Shown in pieces: positions 34,602 through 42,917 of a stretch of 64,000 bases of DNA (its first letter is position 1; the number at the start of each line of letters is the position of its first letter). The position numbers and the translations under genes were made by a program. Source of the stretch: BQJU01 sp965229635. GTDB taxonomy: Bacteria; Bacteroidota; Bacteroidia; Chitinophagales; Saprospiraceae. The stretch lies in NCBI GenBank assembly GCA_965229635.1, contig OZ245894.1, positions 992,001 through 1,056,000 on the forward strand, in the 5' to 3' direction. The notes beneath the pieces were generated by a model. That model saw nothing but the letters and a program-made list of their open reading frames with translations, did not search any database and had not been told where the DNA came from.

Positions 34602-34636
34602 CCAAGGAAAGTGATTCACTAACGAGAACCCGCGTG

Positions 34637-34800
34637 AGACCATGTTTGGAGGTCGGATTTGAAAGTGAAAATCATCAGTTTTTTGATGAGACAAGGCGTC
34701 TTTTTGCAGAGCATACCCTGAGGTACGGTCAAGAAAAGCAACGCAGAATCATCAAAAAAATGAGATTTGTAGCTCAAAGTTTGATCTCTAAACATGGTCT
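34637..34800. repeat. 164-bp hairpin element of the catgttTgga family
   Basis: Bounded by agaccatgtttggaggtc and gatctctaaacatggtct, 18-bp inverted repeats with two mismatches. Inner arms also pair: cagttttttgatgag with atcatcaaaaaaatg, and the centre gcataccctgaggtacg. The right end, read on the minus strand (agaccatgtttagagatc, then aaactttga), matches the short palindrome at 56548. No coding frame. It lies 35 bp after the susD stop. Confidence 0.75.
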
Positions 34801-34804
34801 ATAG

Positions 34805-34882
34805 GATAGAAGCGGTATCCCGATTCTATCGGGATAATAGCGGATAGCCCGACCCCGGCTCAGCCGGGGGCACGCCCAAATA
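34805..34882. repeat. GC-rich REP-like repeat
   Basis: Contains two perfect hairpins, atcccgattctatcgggat at 34817-34835 and ccccggctcagccgggg at 34853-34869, ending in gcacgccc. On the minus strand it begins gggcgtgcccccggct, like the repeat at 20273. It follows directly on the 164-bp element, so the whole susD-to-T9SS-gene gap is built of repeats; the last 100 bp before 34984 show nothing else. Confidence 0.5.
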
Positions 34883-34983
34883 AACATCATTCGAAATGTA
34901 TAAAACTGGTAGTTGTGCATCGTGCACGACCTGGGTTTGTATTGCAATAAACCAACTATTCATTTATTCCAAAATCAATTGAT

Positions 34984-37089
34984 ATGAAAAAATGTTTACA
35001 AAGACTGATCCTGATTACGGGCCTGATCATTCCGATGGCGGTGGCGGCGCAGATGTCCGACCTCATCATTTCGGAATATGGAGAGGGTTCGAGCAATAAC
35101 AAATATCTGGAGTTGTACAATGGAACCGGCGAGGCAGTCGATTTGTCGAATTACGTGATGTGGAAGATCATCAACGAAGGCAATTGGTACGAGCGGTCCT
35201 TTCCACTGACCGGTACCCTGGAGCACGGTGAGACCTATGTGATGGTCAATCCGAGTGCCGATTCTACCTTGCTGAGTCGTGCGGATACGGTAGGGCCCAC
35301 TGATCCGGTTTTTGTGTTATTCAATGGAAATGAAGCTTACGCCTTGTCCAAAATTGTGGCACCGGGCGATACGGTGATTATTGATGTAATTGGAGAGGAA
35401 AGCGGCGATGTGGTGCCTGAAAACTGGGTGGTGGCCGGCGTGGCTGATGCCGGAGCCGAACATACGTGGGTACGCAAAAGCACGGTCTGTGACCCCAATC
35501 CGGTGTGGTCGTCAAGTGCGGGTACCAATGCGGATGACAGCGAGTGGATTGTGCTGCCGCAGGATACCTGGGAAAATGTGGGTATACACAGTGAAATGTG
35601 TAGTGGCGTGGCGGAAGATCTTTTCTTTAGTGAATACGGAGAAGGCTCGGAGAATAATAAATACCTGGAATTGTATAACGGGACCGGGGAGACAGTAGAT
35701 TTGTCAAACTACGTGCTGTGGAAGATCATTAACGAGGGCAACTGGTACGAGCGATCGTTTCCATTGGGTGGGACATTGGAACACGGAGAAACCTACCTGA
35801 TGGTGAACTATCAGGCGGGAGACGAACTCCTGTCTATTGCCGATACGGTTGGACCCATTGATCCTACCTTTGTGCTGTTTAATGGAAATGAGGCCTATGC
35901 GTTGACAAAAATTCTAGCGCCGGGCGATACGGTCATTATCGATGTAATTGGGGAGCAAAGCGGCGATGTAGTACCCGAAAACTGGGTCGTGGCCGGGGTC
36001 GCCGATGCCGGAGCTGAACACACCTGGATTCGCAAGCCGAGTGTTTGTGGCCCGAACCCCACCTGGTCGTCGAGTGCGGGAACCAATGAAGAAGACAGCG
36101 AATGGATTGTACTGCCGCAGGATTCGTGGGAAGATGCCGGGCAGCACACGATGATTTGTGAAACGATGGTAGAGCCGCAGGTGGCCGTCACCTTCCGGGT
36201 AGATATGACCCAGGAAACCACCGCGGCCGAAGGCGTACACCTGGCGGGAAGCTTCCAGGGCTGGGAACCAGGCACCACCCCGATGAATGACGATGACGGC
36301 GACGATATTTGGGAACTGACGGTGATGGTAAATGTTAACCAAACCTATGAATTTAAATACGTCAACGGCGATGAATGGGGAGAAGATGAGGCCGTCCCGG
36401 GCGCTTGCGCTATGAATCAAAACCGATTTGTGATGGTGGCCGAAGAAGACATTTCCCTTGACGCGGTTTGTTATGCCTCTTGTGGAGCATGTTCGGGTGA
36501 ATTCAGTGTGACTTTCCGGGTGGACATGGCCGAGCAGGATGTTTCGGCTGATGGCGTACACCTGGCCGGTAACTTCCAGGGCTGGGATCCCGGTGCAACA
36601 CCGATGAGTGATGACGACGGCGACGGTATCTGGGAAGTCACCATTGCGCTAGGGGGCAATAACACCTACCAGTACAAGTTTGTAAACGGTATGAACTGGG
36701 GTTTTGATGAGGCGGTTCCGGCGGAATGTGCGGTGGATAATAACCGTACCCTTGACGTAGGCACGGCCGATTTGACTACTACGGCTTTCTGCTTCGGATC
36801 TTGTGAGGCTTGCGTGAGTAGCGCGGCGGTAGATGTAGTGCTTGATCGATCTTTACGGTTGTTCCCGAATCCTAATGCTGGCCAATTTGTGCTGGATTTT
36901 GACCTTTCGGAAACACAGGATCTTTCCATTCGCGTGTACAATACGGTGGGGCAGTTGATTCAGCAGCAGGCACAACTATTCTTGTCTGGTCACCACCAAT
37001 TGGGTATGAATGTAGCGGCGAAAGGCGTTTTATTTGTTGAAATTACCAGCGAAAACGGCAGTGTGAATCGACGGATTGTGGTGGAATAG
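34984..37089 (+). CDS. T9SS-secreted protein with two lamin-tail-like and two starch-binding-like domains
   Basis: 701 residues. Signal peptide (LILITGLIIPMAVAAQ), then two near-identical 190-residue units (about 25-205 and 212-395), each starting ISEYGEGS/SEYGEGS, KYLELYNGTGE, in the style of the lamin-tail domain. Two beta-sandwich units follow (about 400-500 and 503-605), each with VTFRVDM, GVHLAGSFQGW or NFQGW, and an end rich in Cys, resembling CBM20/48-like E-set domains. The C-terminus (LFPNPNAGQFVLDFDL to RRIVVE) is a type A T9SS sorting domain, so it should be exported and attached to the surface. Probable glycan or surface binding; no enzyme motif seen. Confidence 0.88.
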   Translation: MKKCLQRLILITGLIIPMAVAAQMSDLIISEYGEGSSNNKYLELYNGTGEAVDLSNYVMWKIINEGNWYERSFPLTGTLEHGETYVMVNPSADSTLLSRADTVGPTDPVFVLFNGNEAYALSKIVAPGDTVIIDVIGEESGDVVPENWVVAGVADAGAEHTWVRKSTVCDPNPVWSSSAGTNADDSEWIVLPQDTWENVGIHSEMCSGVAEDLFFSEYGEGSENNKYLELYNGTGETVDLSNYVLWKIINEGNWYERSFPLGGTLEHGETYLMVNYQAGDELLSIADTVGPIDPTFVLFNGNEAYALTKILAPGDTVIIDVIGEQSGDVVPENWVVAGVADAGAEHTWIRKPSVCGPNPTWSSSAGTNEEDSEWIVLPQDSWEDAGQHTMICETMVEPQVAVTFRVDMTQETTAAEGVHLAGSFQGWEPGTTPMNDDDGDDIWELTVMVNVNQTYEFKYVNGDEWGEDEAVPGACAMNQNRFVMVAEEDISLDAVCYASCGACSGEFSVTFRVDMAEQDVSADGVHLAGNFQGWDPGATPMSDDDGDGIWEVTIALGGNNTYQYKFVNGMNWGFDEAVPAECAVDNNRTLDVGTADLTTTAFCFGSCEACVSSAAVDVVLDRSLRLFPNPNAGQFVLDFDLSETQDLSIRVYNTVGQLIQQQAQLFLSGHHQLGMNVAAKGVLFVEITSENGSVNRRIVVE

Positions 37090-37099
37090 GATAAAAAAT

Positions 37100-38329
37100 A
37101 TGAAATATATATTGTGTTTTTTGGTTTGGCAATGGGCATTGGTGCAGGCCAATGCCCAGCAGACCGTCTTCGGCAATTTGTATGATCATGTGGTGGAGGT
37201 TATTGATAATATGCCGGGCAATTCCGGCAATCAGTATTCCAATCTGACGCCTTCGCAGGAAGAAGACTGGCGAGCTCTGATTCAACTGATCCAGGAAGAG
37301 AATTTTGCACAAGCGGCTGCACAGGCCAGTCCGTTGCAATACCGCTTGTTGCGATTTATCGATAATTCGGGGCCGACAAACCAGGAGTTTTTTGTGTTGG
37401 AAAAGACTTCGGAAGGCAGCAATTACTGGGGAACCTATGTGTTTAAACCCGGTGCTTGTCGGCGACTTGTGATCCAGTGCCCGCATCCAAAATTTGACAG
37501 CAATACCGGCAAGCAGGGCATTTTTGTGTACCAAAAGGCGGATGCATACGCCTATTTCCTGACCGGCACCCACCGCTGCAATCACATTAGTCCCACGGCT
37601 TGTTCCGGCACTACCTCGGTATGTGGATCTTCGGCGGCTTATCGAATTTCGGATGTGGCGCACAATACGCTGGCGGCCTTCCACCTGGCAACGGAAGTGC
37701 TCCGCGATGCGGACGATGCCCTTTATTTTATGCAACTACACGGCTTTGCTCAGCAAGCGGGCGACCCGTATGCCATTATGAGCAATGGGAGCAGAGATAC
37801 GCCCGAGGAGGATTTCGCTGTTGCCATTCGTGATGGCTTGCTGGATGTTGATGGCGTGCTGACTTTCAAGATTGGCCACCTGGACTTGAGCTGGAATCGA
37901 CTATTGGCGTTTACCAATACACAGGGGCGCTATATCAATGAGAGTGTGGATGCCTGTAGTGCCAATGCGAGTAGTGGTAATGGTCATTTCTTGCACGTTG
38001 AACAGGAATACAACAGGCTACGGGCTGATGCGGATAAATGGGAAAAAATGTTGACCGCTGTGGAAGCGGCCATGCCGTGTAATGCCACGGCTACCATTGA
38101 ACCGGTAGCTCCTGAAAGGATTTATTGGTGGCTTGAGGCCAATAAAACGTTGCATTTTAATTTGCCGGAGGGTTTTGAGTACACCTTTGTTTGGTATAAC
38201 TTGTTGGGGCAACCTCTGCAAAAATGCCAAGTCTCTGCGCAGAGTACCATTAGTTTACAGGGGTTTGGGCCGGGTGTGTTTACCATCTGGTCGGAGGGGA
38301 ACCGGGTGACGAGTGGGAAGGTGTTTTAG
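37100..38329 (+). CDS. secreted protein of unknown function with T9SS-type tail
   Basis: 409 residues from the ATG at 37100, which begins a signal peptide (CFLVWQWALVQANAQ); the frame opens eight codons earlier, inside the previous gene. The main domain holds several His and Cys residues in conserved-looking places (VIQCPHPKFDSNTG, FLTGTHRCNH and YFMQLHGFAQQ), suggesting a metal-dependent hydrolase, but I cannot name a family. The last 75 residues (ERIYWWLEANKTLHFNLPEG to VTSGKVF) look like a T9SS sorting domain. It starts 10 bp after the preceding T9SS gene and a strong hairpin follows it. Confidence 0.65.
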   Translation: MKYILCFLVWQWALVQANAQQTVFGNLYDHVVEVIDNMPGNSGNQYSNLTPSQEEDWRALIQLIQEENFAQAAAQASPLQYRLLRFIDNSGPTNQEFFVLEKTSEGSNYWGTYVFKPGACRRLVIQCPHPKFDSNTGKQGIFVYQKADAYAYFLTGTHRCNHISPTACSGTTSVCGSSAAYRISDVAHNTLAAFHLATEVLRDADDALYFMQLHGFAQQAGDPYAIMSNGSRDTPEEDFAVAIRDGLLDVDGVLTFKIGHLDLSWNRLLAFTNTQGRYINESVDACSANASSGNGHFLHVEQEYNRLRADADKWEKMLTAVEAAMPCNATATIEPVAPERIYWWLEANKTLHFNLPEGFEYTFVWYNLLGQPLQKCQVSAQSTISLQGFGPGVFTIWSEGNRVTSGKVF

Positions 38330-38345
38330 GTCTCAGTTGCCAACC

Positions 38346-38374
38346 GATGGTCTCAGTTGCCAACTGAGACCATC
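38346..38374. terminator. perfect 14-bp hairpin
   Basis: gatggtctcagttg and caactgagaccatc flank a single base. It lies 16 bp after the stop codon. The sequence ggtctcagttgccaac is also present as a direct repeat at 38329-38344, directly after the stop. Probably an end-of-transcript structure, although without a T-run. Confidence 0.55.
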
Positions 38375-38394
38375 TACTATCAATCAATATTGAT

Positions 38395-39615
38395 ATGAAA
38401 ATAAGGTATTTGTTTTTTCTGCTGCTTTTTGTTGGTTGTAAAGCCATCAGGGCGCCTGAAGTTGAATTTCCTAGTCCGGTGCCGACTACTGATGTGGTGG
38501 TGCAGCTTCAGGAGAGAATTATCCGTACGACCGGAGGAGTTTCGGTAGATAATACCTTTTCAACGGCGCGCTTAAATCAATTTGAGCAACAAAATGACAG
38601 CACCTTTCGGGCGGTGATCGCACCGGAAAATGAACCAATCAATCCCAGTCCGTGGTATGCATTTAAAATATGGTCGGATGAAGAGCGGAATGTTGATTTG
38701 ATATTGGATTATGTTAATGCCAAACACCGTTATGATCCCAAAGTAAGTTACAACGGCTGGGAGTGGACGGCCTTGGATAGCTCATTTTTTTCTATTGATG
38801 AAAACGAAGATTTTTCGTTAAAAATACCGCTCTCGAGCGATACGCTCTGGATTGCGGCTCAGGCACCTGTTTCTTCCCTGGATGTGGCGGATCAATGCGG
38901 CAGTTGGGCGGAGCATCCAGATGTCAATTGGATCAGTTATGGCAAGAGTAAACTGGGGCGTGACCTTTCCATGCTGACGATTGGCTCAGGTAAGACGAAG
39001 AGGAAACCGACTATTGTCTTGCTGTGCCGACAACATCCTCCGGAAGTGACTGGCTGGCACGCCTTCACCGCCTTTGTGGATGCTTTGCTGGCTGAGACGG
39101 AACAGGCTCGTCAATTTCGTGCAAACTACCGGGTATTGCTGTTTCCCTTGCTCAATCCTGATGGTGTCGATCTCGGCTTTTGGCGGCACAATGCCGGTGG
39201 CGTGGACCTCAACCGTGACTGGTCTTATTACCGCCAGCCGGAGATTCGCCAGACGGTGGACTACATCTACCGAGCTGTAAAAAAGAATCGTTCACAAGTA
39301 CTGATCGGCCTGGATTTTCACTCCACCTGGCACGATGTGTATTATACCAATGAGGAGACCGAATTGCGGCATTCATTACGTGGATTCAAGGACGAGTGGC
39401 TCTCGGGAATCCGGACGGCCTTGCCGGATTTTTCCTTTCGGGAAAGCCCTTCTAATCCCGGCAAGCCGGTGTCAAAGAGCTGGTTTTTGCTTCAATTTGG
39501 CGCGTTGGGCATCACCTACGAAATTGGCGATGATACACCACCGGAGGTGATTGAGCAAAAGGGCCGGGTTTCGGCGGAGATGATGATGCGGTTGTTGTTG
39601 GAAAAGGGGCTTTGA
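38395..39615 (+). CDS. M14 family zinc carboxypeptidase, lipoprotein
   Basis: 406 residues. A lipoprotein signal ends at Cys15 (FFLLLFVGC). A beta-rich N-terminal domain (about 25-160) precedes the carboxypeptidase domain. The zinc site is His214-x-x-Glu217 in CRQHPPEVTGWHAF with His309 in LDFHSTWHD, the substrate-binding Asn-Arg is in GVDLNRDW, and the catalytic Glu is Glu376 in ITYEIGDD. It removes C-terminal residues from peptides, probably outside the inner membrane. The size and beta domain fit the cytosolic carboxypeptidase-like (M14) branch. Confidence 0.88.
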   Translation: MKIRYLFFLLLFVGCKAIRAPEVEFPSPVPTTDVVVQLQERIIRTTGGVSVDNTFSTARLNQFEQQNDSTFRAVIAPENEPINPSPWYAFKIWSDEERNVDLILDYVNAKHRYDPKVSYNGWEWTALDSSFFSIDENEDFSLKIPLSSDTLWIAAQAPVSSLDVADQCGSWAEHPDVNWISYGKSKLGRDLSMLTIGSGKTKRKPTIVLLCRQHPPEVTGWHAFTAFVDALLAETEQARQFRANYRVLLFPLLNPDGVDLGFWRHNAGGVDLNRDWSYYRQPEIRQTVDYIYRAVKKNRSQVLIGLDFHSTWHDVYYTNEETELRHSLRGFKDEWLSGIRTALPDFSFRESPSNPGKPVSKSWFLLQFGALGITYEIGDDTPPEVIEQKGRVSAEMMMRLLLEKGL

Positions 39616-39625
39616 GGGGGCTTGA

Positions 39626-39752
39626 CTCAAATCTGGAGATTTGAGGAAGGCGCGTGTCGAGTCGGAGACTCTAACGAGCGAAATGTGCGTATCGCGTCAG
39701 AGACGCTCACGAGCGAAATGTACGTATCGCGTCAGAGACGCTCACGAGCGAT
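39626..39752. repeat. palindrome plus three tandem ~35-bp hairpin units
   Basis: Starts with the perfect palindrome ctcaaatctggagatttgag (39626-39645). Three tandem units follow from 39652, 39687 and 39722. Units 2 and 3 share cgtatcgcgtcagagacgct and onward; unit 1 has gagtcggagactc where they have gcgtcagagacgc. Both versions still form a 5-bp stem, so paired bases changed together. A single unit preceded by a caaatc/gatttg palindrome is also found at 46888. Not a CRISPR: there are no unique spacers. Confidence 0.65.
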
Positions 39753-39760
39753 GGCGGCAT

Positions 39761-40882
39761 TTAAGCCGTTTTACGGTAGGCGAGCATGGCCAGGCTGCTG
39801 AAGACTACGGCCAATACCGTCATTACACCAAACTGGTATTGGATATCCGCGAAAGTGCTGCCTTTGAGCAATACCCTACGCATCACCTCCACGAAGTGAG
39901 CAATCGGGTTGGGGATGGTCAGGTACTGGGCCCATTTCGGCATACTTTCGATGGGGGTAAAGAGGCCGCTCATCAGGATAAAAATCATCATGAAGAACCA
40001 GGCGACAAACATGGCTTGCTGCTGGGTGTCGGCCATGGTGGAGATGAGCAAGCCAATGCCGAGCACCACGATAAGATTAACCACACAAAAGGCAAAGACC
40101 AGCCACAGACTGCCGACCATCGGGATGTCAAAAATCAGCTTACCGGCGATAAGGCCGATGGATAAATCAAATAAGCCAATCAACAGGAAGGGCAACAATT
40201 TACCCAGGATAAACTGGTACTTTTTGATGGGCGTTACATTGAGTTGTTCAATAGTACCAATCTCCTTTTCGCGCACGATATTCATGGCGGTAAGGATCAT
40301 GACAATGATGGTGACCAGGGTGCCGAGGATGCCGGGCACCATAAAGGTTTTGTAATCGAGGGTGGGATTGTACCAGTTGGAGTACTCAATCTCCAGCCGC
40401 GGCGTGGGGCGTACATTGGCGATGGAAAGCTGGGCATCGGCGATGACCTCACGGTTGAAGTCCTGGATAACGCGGGAGGCGTAGGCACCGGCCAAGCCTC
40501 CTTTGGAGCCATTGATGGCATTGACGAGTAGCTGTAAATCGGCCGTCTTGTCGCGGAGCAGGTCGCGCTCAAAATTGGCGGGAATTTCGAGGATCATATC
40601 CACTTCATCGGTTTGCAGGCTGCGGGCGGCCTGATCGTGGTAATCGGCATATTGCTGGAGGCGGAAATAGCCGGAGGCGGTCATCTTTTGCAGCAGCAGC
40701 CGGGAATAGGAGGAGTGATCCTGGTCGAGCACGGACAGGGAGATGTTTTTGACCTCGTTGCTGGCCGCAAACGACAATAAAATGAGCTGCACAATGGGAA
40801 TGACCGTCAGCAATGGCAGCATGGCCTTGTTGCGGAAAACCTGTAGAAGTTCTTTTTGTATGATGAGCCAGATGGTACGCAT
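39761..40882 (-). CDS. ABC-2 type transporter permease (YbhR/YhhJ-like)
   Basis: 373 residues: one N-terminal span (AMLPLLTVIPIVQLILLSFAA), a large periplasmic loop (about 45-170) and five C-terminal spans, with NIVREKEIGTIEQLNVTPI between spans 2 and 3 as usual for this family. It is the last gene of the efflux operon and is homologous to the other permease (41055-42161), with which it should pair. A 172-bp gap containing a repeat separates the two, unlike the tight spacing of the rest of the operon. Confidence 0.9.
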   Translation of the reverse strand: MRTIWLIIQKELLQVFRNKAMLPLLTVIPIVQLILLSFAASNEVKNISLSVLDQDHSSYSRLLLQKMTASGYFRLQQYADYHDQAARSLQTDEVDMILEIPANFERDLLRDKTADLQLLVNAINGSKGGLAGAYASRVIQDFNREVIADAQLSIANVRPTPRLEIEYSNWYNPTLDYKTFMVPGILGTLVTIIVMILTAMNIVREKEIGTIEQLNVTPIKKYQFILGKLLPFLLIGLFDLSIGLIAGKLIFDIPMVGSLWLVFAFCVVNLIVVLGIGLLISTMADTQQQAMFVAWFFMMIFILMSGLFTPIESMPKWAQYLTIPNPIAHFVEVMRRVLLKGSTFADIQYQFGVMTVLAVVFSSLAMLAYRKTA

Positions 40883-40919
40883 ATTTATCAGTTTAGTCTT
40901 TTAAAAATGACGGACGCCG

Positions 40920-41040
40920 GACTAGCGCTGCGGAGTGGGCAGCCCGGCTTTGCCGGGGTGAGCCCGCAGGGCCAAGCGAATAGCGCGCTACGAAGAAGAG
41001 CGACCCCGACGATAGGAGGGGGAGGCCCCAAAATAAAATT
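40920..41040. repeat. GC-rich dispersed repeat inside the efflux operon
   Basis: Contains the hairpin cccggctttgccggg at 40943-40957 and ends gacgataggagggggaggcc followed by ccaaaataaaatt; the end is shared with 17458-17493. It lies entirely between the two permease genes. It could reduce or process the polycistronic mRNA at this point. Confidence 0.55.
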
Positions 41041-41054
41041 GCAATCACTCTTAC

Positions 41055-42161
41055 TCATGCTAGTCGTATTTTGAAGTTCTTCAAACTGACCACCAGAAAT
41101 ACAGTCGCCATGATGCCGAGGACGGATGCCTCCCATAGAAGGAGGGACAGGCCGCTGCCCTTGAGCATGACGTCTTTGAGCAATATGATGAAGTACTTGG
41201 CCGGGATGATGGTGGAAATCCACTGCAGTAGCTTGGGCATACTCTCGACCGGAAAAATGAAACCCGATAGTAGCATGGTGGGCATCATGAGCATCATCAG
41301 TGACGTGAGCATGGCCGCTTGCTGGGTTTCGGTGCGGGTGGAAATGAGGATGCCGAGGGCCAGCGCCGTGAAAATGAACAGCAGACAAAGGGCGATGAGC
41401 AACACCAAACTACCCTTGACGGGAACGCCAAAAACGTATACGCCCAATCCCAGAATGAAGACGGCATTGATCAGCGCCAGAAAGATATAGGGCGTCACCT
41501 TGCCGATGATGATCAAAAATGGGTGTAAGGGCGAAACGAGTAACAATTCCATGGTACCCAGTTCCTTCTCGCGGGCCAGGGTGAGGGCCGTCATCATAGC
41601 CGATACCAACATGAGTATCAGGGCCATTACACCGGGTACAAACATGTACACACTCTTGAGTTCGGGATTGTAGACCATACGATTTTCTGCATTGACCCGA
41701 ATGGGTAGCGGTGGTGCCTGGGCTTTTTGCACCTGAAACTGATTGATCATGAGCGAGGCGTAATTGAGTAGCGTGGTGGCCGTATTTGGGTCGGTGCCAT
41801 CAGAAAGGACCTGTACTCCGGCCTGCTTTTCCTGATAAAAACGCTGCGAAAAATCAGGTGGGATGACCACGGCCATTTTAATCTTTCCGCGGCGGAATGC
41901 CCGATCAATGTCTTCAACATTGGCCACATCCTCGGTGATGACAAAGTGGCCGCTGGCTTCCAGGTGATTGCGCAGTTCGATGCTCAACTCATCGTGGGCC
42001 TGATCTAGCACGGCGATGGAGGCTCCGCGAAATTCATTGGTCACCGCATACCCGAAAATGAGCACCTGCACGATGGGCATACCAAACAGAATGAGCAGCG
42101 TACGCCGGTCGCGCAGGATGTGGTAGATTTCTTTTTTAACAAATGCTATGAATGGTTTCAT
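41055..42161 (-). CDS. ABC-2 type transporter permease (YbhS-like)
   Basis: 368 residues with the same layout as its partner: N-terminal span (LLILFGMPIVQVLIFGYAV), periplasmic loop with AVLDQAHDELSIELRN, and five C-terminal spans; cytoplasmic loop LAREKELGTMELLLVSPLHPF. The long periplasmic loop is thought to contact the HlyD-like adaptor in such pumps. It begins 17 bp after the second ATPase gene. Confidence 0.92.
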   Translation of the reverse strand: MKPFIAFVKKEIYHILRDRRTLLILFGMPIVQVLIFGYAVTNEFRGASIAVLDQAHDELSIELRNHLEASGHFVITEDVANVEDIDRAFRRGKIKMAVVIPPDFSQRFYQEKQAGVQVLSDGTDPNTATTLLNYASLMINQFQVQKAQAPPLPIRVNAENRMVYNPELKSVYMFVPGVMALILMLVSAMMTALTLAREKELGTMELLLVSPLHPFLIIIGKVTPYIFLALINAVFILGLGVYVFGVPVKGSLVLLIALCLLFIFTALALGILISTRTETQQAAMLTSLMMLMMPTMLLSGFIFPVESMPKLLQWISTIIPAKYFIILLKDVMLKGSGLSLLLWEASVLGIMATVFLVVSLKNFKIRLA

Positions 42162-42178
42162 GTTGTGTCGTATTATGA

Positions 42179-42916
42179 TTATTCACCCCGGGTAGCGCCT
42201 CTGGCCAGCTTGGTAAAGGCAGCATCCATGGAGGCCACGCCGAGGGAATTTTTAATGCCGGTGGGACTGTCGAGCGCCACAATTTTGCCATCTACCATGA
42301 TGGAAATACGGTCGCAATATTCAGCCTCATCCATGTAGTGGGTGGTGACAAAAACGGTGACGCCCTGGTCGGCGGCTTCGTAGATCATCTCCCAGAACTG
42401 CCGTCGCGTGATGGGGTCGACCCCGCCGGTGGGTTCATCCAGGAAAACGATCTCGGGATCGTGGAAGAGGGCCAGCGAAAAGGCCAGCTTCTGTTTCCAG
42501 CCCAGGGGCAGGGAACCAGTTAATTTACGTGCTACGTCTTCCAGTCCCAGGTGTTTGACCAGTCGGGTACTTTTTTCTTTGATCTGCTTGCGCGAAAGTC
42601 CATAAATGCCGCCAAAAAAGCGCAGGTTTTCGAGTATGGTCAGGTCTTCGTATAGCGAAAATTTCTGACTCATATAGCCGATGTGGCGCTTGATCATTTC
42701 CGGCTGGCGGTAGACGTCGAAGCCGGCAACGGTCGCCTCACCCGAGGTAGGTCGGGACAGGCCGGTGAGCATACGCATGGCGGTGGTTTTGCCCGCGCCA
42801 TTGGCTCCGAGGAATCCAAATATTTCGCCTTTGCCCACTTCAAAGCTGATGGCGTCCACAGCGGTAAAATCGCCGAACTGCTTGGTGAGGTGATTGGTGG
42901 TGATTAGTGCTTCCAT
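42179..42916 (-). CDS. ABC transporter ATP-binding protein (second NBD)
   Basis: 245 residues. Walker A GANGAGKTT, Walker B IVFLDEPTGGVDP and switch His in VTTHYMDEAEYCDR are intact, but the signature is not LSGGQ: the sequence reads GSLPLGWKQKLAF. That divergence is typical of the second nucleotide-binding domain of YbhF-type exporters. In enterobacteria both domains are one protein; here they are separate genes one base apart. Confidence 0.92.
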   Translation of the reverse strand: MEALITTNHLTKQFGDFTAVDAISFEVGKGEIFGFLGANGAGKTTAMRMLTGLSRPTSGEATVAGFDVYRQPEMIKRHIGYMSQKFSLYEDLTILENLRFFGGIYGLSRKQIKEKSTRLVKHLGLEDVARKLTGSLPLGWKQKLAFSLALFHDPEIVFLDEPTGGVDPITRRQFWEMIYEAADQGVTVFVTTHYMDEAEYCDRISIMVDGKIVALDSPTGIKNSLGVASMDAAFTKLARGATRGE

Positions 42917-42917
42917 A

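Noticed and set aside
39652..39752. Possible CRISPR array
   Set aside because: The units are directly adjacent without unique spacers, only three are present, and no cas gene is nearby.
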